Below are positions 34,089-47,200 of a stretch of 64,000 nucleotides of DNA, in pieces. Numbering within the stretch: the first letter of the stretch is position 1; every line of letters begins with the position of its first letter. This DNA comes from Trifolium pratense (lineage: Eukaryota; Streptophyta; Magnoliopsida; Fabales; Fabaceae). The notes below the pieces were generated by a model. That model did not search any database and was not told the DNA's origin. It saw only the letters and a program-made list of their open reading frames with translations. The position numbers and the translations under genes were made by a program. The DNA is taken from assembly GCF_020283565.1 (NCBI RefSeq), contig NC_060059.1, positions 43,484,215 through 43,548,214 of the forward strand, in the 5' to 3' direction.

Positions 34089-37000
34089 CTACAACTCCTT
34101 ATGCAGGCAAATTCCTAATTTGCCCCTTAGCCTTTCAAACTGAACAACATCTAATGTTTTACTGAATATGTCAGCCACCTGTTCTTCAATAGCAACATGC
34201 TCAAACTTCACAATATTTTCTTCAACTGAATCCCTGATAAATGGGACTTTGTTGACACGGGCAGGTTCTGATTTAGGATCAGTAGATTCATTGTTAGAAC
34301 CTGAAACTTCTTCACATACAATATCATCTGACTGTTGAATGGATGATTCAACATTTTCTTCCACGTCTGCTGTTTTGGTTGATGGTGCATCATCAACTAC
34401 CACATTGATTGATTCCACGGTAACTTTAGTTCTAGAGTTATAAACTCTGTAAGCTCTGCTGTTTGTGAAGTATCCAAGAAAGATGCCTTCTGATGCACAT
34501 GAATCAAAGAATTTTCCATTCTCAAATTCTTTGCCATGATCACTTCTTATTCTTACAATAACAACCTCTTTTTCTCTTTGAAGTTGTAAGCATAAGTTTC
34601 TAAAAGTTTCAAAGCTGTCTGATTTTTCTCTAAGGAAATCTATCCAAGTGAATCTAGAAAAATCATCTTCCAAAGCAAAAGCATACCTTTTACCATCAAG
34701 ACTTTCAGTCTGCATAGGTCCCATTAGGTCCATGTGTAGTAGTTCAAGTGTTCTGGTGGTGGTCTGATGTTGGAGCCTCGGGTGCGCCACCTTGGTTTGC
34801 TTCCCTATCTGACATTCTCCACATATTGTTCCTTCTTCTATCTTGAGCTTAGGAAGTCCTCTGATTGGTTCTTTTGCTATAGCCTTCTTCATTCCTCTTA
34901 GATGTAGATGACCCAGTTTTTGATGCCATAGTTTAACTTCTTCTTCTTTGCTTAAGAGACATGTGGACAAGTAATTTTCTTCTTCAGATACCCACAAGTA
35001 GCAGTTATCTTTTGACCTTACTCCCTTCATCATGAGTCTTCCTTCTTTATTTGTAACAAGGCATTCTGATTGAGTAAAGTTCACTTTCATGCCTTGATCA
35101 CACAACTGACTAATGCTAATCAAATTAGCTGTAAGTCCTTTTACCAGTAGAACATTATCTAAGTTTGGTAATCCATTGTCAATTAGATTCCCAATTCCTT
35201 TTATCTCTCCCTTAGCTCCATATCCAAAGGTTACATAACTTGTGGCATAGGATTTTAGGTTGGTAAAGATATCCTTCCACTCCAGTCATGTGTCTTGAAC
35301 ATCCACTGTCAAAGTACCAATCTTGTCTAGATGATGCTCGTAGTGATGTATGAGCTATCAGACTTACATCATTTTCCTTTTCCTTCCACTCTTTCTTGGT
35401 CTTCACATTTTCAGGCATAGGTGCAAGTGACCGGGAATTCTTTGGATAGCCATACAATTTATAGCAGTAAGGCCTTATGTGCCCTTTCCTACCACAATAA
35501 TGACATCTCCAGTTTCTTTTCCTGGATTTAGGTCTTGACCAGTTATACCGATGTGGAGGAGGATGTTGAGGCATTGATCCAGTCCAGTTATACCGATGTG
35601 GAGGAGGATGTTGAGACATTGATCCAGTCTGGACACGGTGCTTAGGTTTGGGTTTTAACCAAGTATCAGTTCCCTGATGTGTGGGAGGATGTGGTGGTAA
35701 AAGACCAACACTGACAGGAAATGTTTTATTAATGGGAGTAGTAATTGTAGCTTTGTTGTATCTCATTTGTTGATCAACAATCTCATAGTAAAAACCAATA
35801 GGTTTCTTTCCTGCACTTTGTTTCAACAACATGGCTTGAAATTTTTCTTCTCCTGACCCATAAACTCTGACTTGTTTTCTAGCATGCTCCAAGTCACCAT
35901 TCAGTTTTTCAATTTCTTTGTTGAGAGTATCAATTGCTACCAGACATTCATTCTTCTCAGCCTGCAGTTGACAATTCGCCTTCTTTTATTTTTCCAACGC
36001 TTTGCAAACTTCATTGCTTCTGATGAACAGATCCTTATAGGTAGTAAGTAGTTCCTCATAGGATGTTCCATCACATGATTCAGCATCAGATTCACACACA
36101 CCTGTCAACACATTGACATGTTTTGCAGATCCACTTTCAGTTTCCTCCTTTGAGTCATCCTCATCTGACCAAGTGATAGCCAGACTTTTCCTTTGTCTCT
36201 TCAGAAAGGTAGGACATTCAGCTTTGATGTGTCCATATCCTTCACATTCATGACACTGGACCGCTTCTGACTGACTGGTTTTCTCATCACTTCTAGCCCT
36301 TCTTTGATCATTGGTCTGTTTGTTGATGTCGAGCTTGATGCTTGGCACATTGAACTTAGACTTTTTGTCCATTCTTTTCATGATTGTGTTGAATTGTCTT
36401 CCTAGCAAGACCATTGCTTCTGACAAACTTTCATCACTCTCCAGATCTGATTCTTCATCTTCTCCAGTGTTGGAGGCAAAAGCTAAACTTTTATTTTTCT
36501 TTTCTTTTCTTTGATTCATGCCTAGCTCATAGGTTTGAAGAGATCCTATTAGCTCATCTACTTGGATAGTTGCTAGGTCCTGAGACTCTTCTATTGCTGT
36601 TACCTTCATGTCAAACCTCTTAGGAAAATATCTGAGAATTTTGCTTACAAGCTTCTCATCAGATATGGGTTCTCCTAACGCATCAAATGAGTTTGCAAAT
36701 TCTAGAATATTCATGTGAAAATCATGAATGGTCTCTTCTTCCTTCATACACAGGTTTTCAAAGTTTGCACGAAGCATCTAAAGTTTAGACAATTTTACCT
36801 TGCTTGTTCCTTCATGTGCTTTCCTTAGTATTTCCCATGCATTCTTTGCTACAGTGCATCGTTTGACAAGTCTGAACATATTGATGTCCACTCCATTGAA
36901 GATGGCATTTAGAGCTTTTGAGTTACCAAGAGCTAGTTCATCCTCATCCTTTGAGTAGTCCTTTACAGCCTTAACCTCAGTTGTCTTGTTCCCTTCTTTG

Positions 37001-37158
37001 TCAAGAACAACTGGAGCCTCCCAGCCATTTTCAATAGCTTTCCATGTTCTGCTGTCAATGGATTTTAAGAAAGCCATCATCCGAGCTTTCCAATAGTCAT
37101 AGTTCTCAGGCCCTATCAGTAGGGGCGGTCTGGAAACTGTTCCTCCTTCCTTGTTCAT
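34089..37158 (-). pseudogene. Element C gag-protease-integrase, decayed, lacking RT/RNase H
   Basis: From the ATG at 37,158, gag (RPPLLIGPENYDYWKARMM) reads to an in-frame TAG at 36,778-36,780, continues in the same frame to a TAA at 35,986-35,988, then on to 35,212. It includes the knuckles CHECEGYGHIKAEC and CHYCGRKGHIRPYC and the protease site DWYFDSGCSRHMTG. A frameshift near 35,260-35,280 leads to the last frame (35,123-34,089) with the integrase finger CGECQIGKQ and core. An internal deletion joins KEFENGKFFDSCASEG directly to IFLGYFTNSRAYRVYN, removing the QQNGVVER block with the last catalytic Glu. After a linker the frame enters FIRDSVEENIVKFEHVAIEE, the end of RNase H, so RT and most of RNase H are gone. 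Nothing here can be active. Confidence 0.9.
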
Positions 37159-37212
37159 TTCACCAGAAAGTACTTTCCCTGGAGCTCACCCTAAATCCAG
37201 AACAGGGTGCCT

Positions 37213-37224
37213 GCTCTGATGTCA
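37213..37224 (-). other. Primer-binding site of element C
   Basis: The plus strand reads gctctgatgtca, the element B site with one further change. It lies two bases inside the LTR edge. Confidence 0.8.
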
Positions 37225-37226
37225 AT

Positions 37227-38225
37227 TGAAATTCTAGCAAACTAGTAACACGATGTTGAACACGATGCTCCAACACTGTATGTTTGATCTGATGATCCAA
37301 CACTGTGTTCAACACTGAACTAGACAAACCGTAAGGAAATGTAAAATGCACGAAACAGAATAACACAGTTATTTGTTAACCCAGTTCAGCATAACAGCCT
37401 ACTCTGGGGGATACCAATCCAGGAGTGAATCCACTATGATAGTATTAGTTCAAAGCCCTCAATAAACGCCCCGTTTATTGACTTCTCACATAATCACCAC
37501 CCGTGCTACATTCTACCTAAGTCACACCTAGGTGTGAGAACCTCCACTCAACTCCTCTTAATCACAGCCACTGTGATCGTACACGTTACAGTTTACAGAT
37601 GAAGACACACTTCTTAAAACAACCACCAATTCCGTACTTCAAAGCTTAGGAATGGTTCATACACACTATCTCCTTGCTTAGAAGCTCCGGAGATATTACA
37701 ACACAGTAACACACAGTCCTTAATCTTGCATCAAGGTAATACAAGAAGAGGAACACAATTAACAATACTAAAACCCTAAACACACGCTTTGTAAAACTCA
37801 ATTTCGGCTTCAGTGATTTGCACAAGGGTTCAGTCTTCCTTTATATAGCCTGAGCTAGCACGAGCTAGGTCTTGAATTGGGCTTTAAAAAACGCAGCAGG
37901 TCCAGAAGTTACTTCAAGGAATATTCTTGAATCAAATGTTTTGTTTCCATAAATAGTTGATGCATTCTGAAACAAAACTAGGTCATGGCCGCCTTCTAGA
38001 ACATTAGGAAAGGCGTGCTGCTTGGTGCACAAGTAAAAAGGCGAGATTTCCATAAATAGAACTCCACGCGAGATTAAAAATATCAGGCCCGGCCCACTGG
38101 ATGTGGTATCCAATGTTGAAGCATTCTATCCAACATCTTGCTTGTACCTGATGTTGAAACATTCAGTTCAACATCTAACTTGAATATTTGTTTTAGCAAA
38201 ATGAGGCCAACATAAAACACCAACA
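37227..38225 (-). repeat. 5' LTR of element C
   Basis: This is the 999-bp partner of 30,888-31,886. On the minus strand it starts TGTTGGTGTTTTATGTTGGC. Differences from the other LTR cluster in the first 350 plus-strand bases. A TATA-like ctatataaag (minus strand) lies near 37,839-37,848. Confidence 0.93.
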
Positions 38226-39392
38226 GCCTCTAGTGACCAGGTTTGACTTAGTGGGCAACCTGTCACGCAGTAAACACCACGCAAAAATGGAGACATTCAA
38301 GGGAACATGAGGGTGCCAAATGAAATGATTTGCCTCATCCAAAGTAATCGAGTCAAAAAGTAATCAAGAGTTGATATGCTCCACGGACAATGAAGCCTGT
38401 ATCGGGGTCTGGCTGCCACTTCCACCTATCTGAAGACTGTGCCTGTAAAGAAATGTTAGAAAGTAAAGACTGACACTCCCCTAACATCTCATCCTCCCAC
38501 GCCCTCAACTGCCTACGCCACACCTAGGCCGCCCCATCCATCCCCCACCCTCGATAGAACATCTCAGCCACTGTAAACGGTTTGGTCTCAGCCAACTCAA
38601 ACAAACGCTCAAACCGCTCACTCAAAGGGACCTCATCTACCCAGGAATCGGTCCAGAAAAAAGTATTGACACCGTCCCTCACCCTCCTGACAACATGATC
38701 CCCATACCATCTACCCTCTGACACACCAACACCCTCCCTAATACTCGATATCTCTCGCCACGACACATACCCATGCCTCCCTCTAGCTCTCAGTCGCCCT
38801 CGCTCCACCCCGTACCGAGCTGCCAACACTCTAATCCACATCCCCTCTCTATCCACTAACATCCTCCAACACCATTTACCCAAAAGTGCCAAGTTAATCT
38901 CCCTCAACTGCCTAACCCCTGGACCTCCATACTCTTTACGTAGACAAATAGTTTTCCAATTAACCCAAGCAGTTTTCCTAGAAACCTCACACCCCCCCCC
39001 CCCCCCCCAAAAAAAAAAAATTAAAAGAGATTCAATAGAAGAAATGATACCTGAGGGAGCTTTGAAAAATGATAGAGCATAGACAGGTAGAGAGGTCAAA
39101 ACGGACTTCAATAAAACTAGGCGACCACCAAAAGAAAGAAAACGACTTTTCCACCCAGATAATCTATTTTTTAAACGAGCCAACAACGATTCCAAACAAC
39201 CAAACGCCTCGAATCGCCCCCAATAGGAAGACCCAAATAAAGAAAAGGAATATTTCCCACTTTACAACATAGAGCTGACGCAGCCTCGTATAACCAAAAA
39301 TCATGAATATTAACCCCAACCAACATACTTTTGTTGAAATTAACTTTCAAGCCAGACATCGAGCAACATAGAAAAAATATTGTTGAAAGTTA
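38226..39392 (-). pseudogene. L1-type LINE ORF2, decayed C-terminal part
   Basis: On the minus strand the LINE begins near 39,392 inside the reverse transcriptase (MSGLKVNFNKSMLVGVNI, FLYLGLPIGGDSRR). It shifts frame near 39,180 and continues ARLKNRLSGWKSRFLSFGGR ... KTAWVNWKTICLRKEYGGPG ... FWTDSWVDEVPLSERF. A TAG near 38,524 interrupts GAA/VWRRQLRAWEDE, and another stop follows near 38,350. The frame then leads through DRLPTKSNLVTRG into element C. A run of 17 C then 12 A (38,992-39,020) lies inside the coding part as an expanded homopolymer. The 5' side is truncated; the 3' end is beyond the SIRE insertion. Confidence 0.85.
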
Positions 39393-39408
39393 ATCCATGT
39401 AATTAATA

Positions 39409-41090
39409 CTCCCTCTGGTCACAAATATTAGCAAAAAAAATTGTTTACACGGTGTTTAAGAAATTTAATTAAGTGTAGTTAATTTTCTTGATTTGATGCA
39501 AATTTGCAAAACATTAGTTAAGTTTACTATATTACCCCTTTTGAAAAGTGTAAAAGTGAAATAAATGCCTAAAAAAATAGAATTAAATAATAGTATATTG
39601 GGAATAATAGTATTAAGGCTTAATTAGTTAATTGGTCCCTTAAAGACATTTTTAGTTGCATAATGGTCCCTTAAAGAAAAAAAGGTCTGAATTGGTCCCT
39701 TAAAGACATTTCCGTATGTCACATTGGTCCTTTCCGTCAATTTTTTTTCAAAAACGTTAGTTGCCGTCAATGAAGTGACGTGTCATTGTGGATGTTATAC
39801 TGTATAGGTCGCCCACCAAAGACCTCATTAATTTTTTAAATGTTAACCATTTGATTTTTTAATTAAGAAGACAACCATCAGATCTTGTAGATGTAATGAT
39901 AAACCACCTACACTTAATCTCATTTTACTTTTCTTCATCTTCTATTTTCCATCGTTCTTCATCTTCAATTCAACAACATTTTCATAAAGCAAACTCAAAA
40001 ATGAAAAAAAACCCATAAATTAAAACGAATTCAGATCTGATAAAACAAACTCAGAAATTAAAAAACATAGAAATTAAACCAAACTTGGCTCAGATCTGAT
40101 ACAACAAAGTAAGAGATTTAGGTTAAAAATCAAAACTTTGACTTATAATTTATGGATTCTGTTAATGTGTATTTTAGACTTAGATTTAGATTTAGGTTGT
40201 TTGGATTTTAATTTATCTGTTTTTTAATTTTTAATTTTCTGGGTTGTATGTTATTTCTGGGGAAGACAAAGTGGTGTCAGAGGAGGTAGTACGACGAGTT
40301 CGGTGTGACAGTTACTAGCGGTGAAACGAAAGAGTCATGAAAGAGGAATGAAGGTTGTTACTGGCTGAGATGAAAGCCTCGTTCTGGATCGATTGAAATT
40401 GATAGGGTTGTGTAATAGAATGAAGGGGATTTATAGTTGATTTAACATAAGTTTTGTACAGTAGAATGAAATGGATTCAGGGTTGGCGAGGGATGAAAGA
40501 AACAGAGAACTAGTGGAGAGCATTGGATACAAAGAATCACAATTAGAAACAAAAGCCCCAAATCACAATTACGTAATTTTATTTTTGGGTTAGTTTTGTT
40601 TTAACAAATATTTTTGGGTGAGTTTAAAATTTGGTTTTTTTTTTGTTTAAGGTATGAAGATGTTTATGAACATGAAGAGATGTGACAAGAAAGAAGATGA
40701 AGAAAAGTATAACAAAATTTGGTGTTGGTAGTTCATCATAAGATATAATATACCTATAAAATCCAATGGTTCTCTTTTAAACAAAAAAATAAATGGTTAA
40801 GATTAAAAAAATTATAAAGGTCTTTGGTAGACCACTTATAATGTTTGTCCACCTTATAATTTTTGGGTTAAAAATTGACGAAAAGGACCAATGTCACATA
40901 CAGATATGTCTTTAAGGGACCAATCCGGACCTTTTTTTCTTTAAGGGACCATTTTGAAACCTAAAATGTCTTTAAGGGACCATTTAACTAATTAAGCCTA
41001 GTATTAATTAGTTTTAAAGTAGTTAAGTTTTTCTTATAATAATGACTAAAATTTGAAGTGGTTTTTTCTTATAAATGTGACCGGATGGAG
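39409..41090. mobile_element. Stowaway-like MITE, split by a Mutator-like element
   Basis: The ends are ctccctctggtcacaaatat at 39,409 and, inverted, ctccatccggtcacatttat ending at 41,090, each flanked by TA. Without the insert at 39,617-41,007 the MITE would be about 290 bp. Stowaway MITEs are short non-autonomous relatives of Tc1/mariner elements with TA target duplications. It lies 16 bases from the truncated LINE end. Confidence 0.85.
39617..40998. mobile_element. Non-autonomous Mutator-like element with long inverted ends
   Basis: The ends match as inverted repeats from ggcttaattagttaa inward for about 130 bp, then more weakly to roughly 280 bp. The perfect 9-bp duplication tagtattaa flanks it (39,608-39,616 and 40,999-41,007), the size typical of Mutator elements. 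Each end contains three copies of ggtcccttaaag. The 1.4-kb element has no transposase ORF; the interior is AT-rich with TTC/GAA-rich stretches. Confidence 0.87.
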
Positions 41091-41300
41091 TACTATTTTT
41101 GTGTCATTACGTATGAATATTCTAAATTAGGATATAGTTACGTATATATAGAGTTAATGCATAGGGAGATCATAGAATAATTCATTATCAGCATAATCTT
41201 TTTTCTTTTTCAGAGTCCTAGTCTATAAATTGATGCAATATGCATAGAGAAAATAATTAAGCAAATACATTTCATTCTATTGTGTTTCTTCTTATATGAT

Positions 41301-41895
41301 ATGTCAGGTTCTGATTCTGAGTCGCCACCTTCACCTAAATTTGAAACTCCTCAGTCTACACAACTTGCCCGATCATACCATGAAAATCACCATGTTTAGA
41401 TCACAACAATTCGTACGAACGGTGGTAATTACTTTCGATGGTCGCAATATGTTCGCATGTATCTCAAGGGGGAAAAGAAAGATTGGATACAACATTGGAG
41501 ACAAAAAACAACCAGAAAAGAAAGGTGCAGACTTTGATACATCTGATGCGGAGAACTCCATGGTTGTGACATGGTTAGTCAATTCTATGATCAAAGATAT
41601 AAGTGCAAACTCTCTTTGCTATGCTACACCAAAGGATTTATGGGATAATGTCTCCCAAACGTACTCTGATTTGGAAAACCAATCTCAAGAGTATGAAATA
41701 ACTCTCCAGCTAGGAAAGATTCGACAAGGTGAAGATTCAGTGACCAAATATTTTAACTGTCTTAAATGAATATGGAAGGACCTAGATATCTTCAATGAAT
41801 ATGAGTGGAAATCACCCAAAAATTACAAGCATTATAAGAAGACAATGGATGTTAACTATGTCTTCAAGTTCCTTGCAGGCTTGAACATTTAGGCT
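41301..41895 (+). pseudogene. Decayed copia gag fragment
   Basis: An ATG at 41,301 opens MSGSDSESPPSPKFETPQST, but a TAG follows near 41,397 and the frame shifts near 41,460. The continuing frame (to 41,769) has AENSMVVTWLVNSMIKDI, LWDNVSQTYSDL and GEDSVTKYFNCLK, the UBN2_3-type gag domain of a copia lineage different from elements A-C. After a stop, remnants such as DIFNEYEWKSP and FKFLAGLNI run to about 41,895. No zinc knuckle, pol or LTR is seen nearby. Confidence 0.8.
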
Positions 41896-43300
41896 TCCTT
41901 GACCGTTTGATAGGTGGGTGCGACCTTGGGCATGCATTGTAATATGTCGAGTACATTGCTCGAATGGACGAGTTCCTTGTGTATTGAGCCTTAGGCCTAG
42001 TCAATAACAGTTATTATACAAAGGCAATTTTAGATCTAGATTTATATATTTGTAACAAGATGATAATTTTTTATGTTTACGTTGCTATTATTTTTTTTTA
42101 AAATCACATAAATTCTTTGACAGTGGGTCGACCAGAAGGCTAGTGGGCTAGCCCCCGCCATCTCGATTTTCATATAGGCTAAATGGGTTAGGGCAAAAAA
42201 AGACCCGATTGTATTTCAGACTGCCCTTTTGAGGCTCACCCCATCCAAAATTGTGGGCTAATGGGTTGGCTCATCGACTCGACCTATTTTTTTATAGCTC
42301 TAGTCAATGTATTATCCAACACACAAAGAAACGAAAGACGCAGACGATCAAAATTAGATCTAGATTTAATAGATTTTTAATTATATTGTGATTTTTTATG
42401 TTTACATTGATATTATTTTTAATAGTGGGTCGACCAGAAGGCTAGTGGGCTAGCCCCCGCCATCTCAATTTTCATATGGGCTAAATGGGTTAGAGCAAAA
42501 AAGACCCGATTGTATTTGGGCTGCCCTTTTGAGGCCCACCCCATCCAAAATTGTGGGCTCATGGGTCAGCCCATAGACTCAACCTTTTTTTTTATAGCTC
42601 TAGTCACTGTACGACCCTACACACAAAGAAACGGAAGACGTAGGCGATCAAAATTAGACCTAGATTAAATTATTTTGATTTTCATCAATTGACAATTTTT
42701 TGAGCAAAACCAACTGATATTTAACCCTATTACAAATTAATACAACATGCTTGTTTAATTTATTTTTTATACGCATGTGATTTAAATCTGTAAAACAATC
42801 CAACATATTTTATTATTGAAATTCGTTAAAATAAAGTTTTATTATTGGAATAAATCTTTATCTTTTTCAAATTTTTTATGAAGCAATTTTATTGCTATTT
42901 TTTTAATTTATCTTTTTTGCTTTTACTACCGGTTTAATCTGGTTCGGGATATTTTATTGCTAACTTTTTTATGTGATTTTTGTTTCTAATTTTTTTTTTG
43001 GGATTAGTTTTGTTTCTAATTTAAAAGCAAGTGAATCTTACCAAAAAAAAAAAAAAGCAAGTGAAAAAAAATCTTTTATATAAAATCTAAATGGATAAAA
43101 TAAAGATTGGAATAAATTTTTAACTTTTTCAAATTTGTTAAGAAACATTTTTTTTTTGGTCAAGTGTTTATTCCTAATTTTATTTATATAAAATCTAAAT
43201 ATAAAAAACAAAAAATAAAGTAAATCTTTTTAGATATACTTTGGTAACAAGAAACCGAGCTTACCCAACTCCTCACTTCATCATAAAAATCAGAATATCC
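41896..43300. other. AT-rich spacer with a tandem duplication
   Basis: No gene is seen. The region contains the 300-bp duplication listed separately and several poly-A/T runs. Its last 150 bases lead into the CDC48 promoter. Confidence 0.6.
42031..42660. repeat. Two diverged tandem copies of a 300-320-bp unit
   Basis: The block from tagatctagattt through gtgggtcgaccagaaggc and gggctagcccccgccatctc to cgatcaaaattaga occurs at 42,031-42,353 and again at 42,354-42,653. Element-specific indels make the spacing 302 bp in the middle. The start of a third copy (tagacctagatt) follows. The unit has no ORF and its origin is not recognised. Confidence 0.85.
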
Positions 43301-43306
43301 ATCCAC

Positions 43307-43314
43307 TATAAATA
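43307..43314 (+). promoter_or_regulatory. TATA box of CDC48
   Basis: tataaata lies 113 bases before the CDC48 ATG and is followed by a CT/AC-rich leader typical of plant transcripts. The expected transcription start is about 43,338-43,345. Confidence 0.65.
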
Positions 43315-43426
43315 ATACCTAACAACTCAAACCCTCTTAAACTATTCTTATTCCTATTTCACTTTTTTTCACATCTCAATTTCTCTCCCAAATCCCAATT
43401 CTCAATTCTCATCGTATTCTTCTTCC

Positions 43427-47200
<3,774 letters not shown>

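Larger units (their letters stand above)
30888..38225 (-). mobile_element. Copia element C: RT-less relative of element B, decayed
   Basis: The element is 7,338 bp with two 999-bp LTRs (30,888-31,886 and 37,227-38,225), flanked by the duplication gcctc (30,883-30,887 and 38,226-38,230). Its LTRs, primer site, polypurine tract, gag, integrase and downstream ORF all resemble element B, so the two are subfamilies of one family. A hand count gives about 16 LTR differences in 999, so it inserted well before element B. Coding regions carry two nonsense changes, a frameshift and an internal integrase deletion. RT is absent. Confidence 0.92.

Noticed and set aside
39171..39359. A separate short gene at the LINE end
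   Set aside because: It is the reverse transcriptase continuing in another frame after a frameshift near 39,180.
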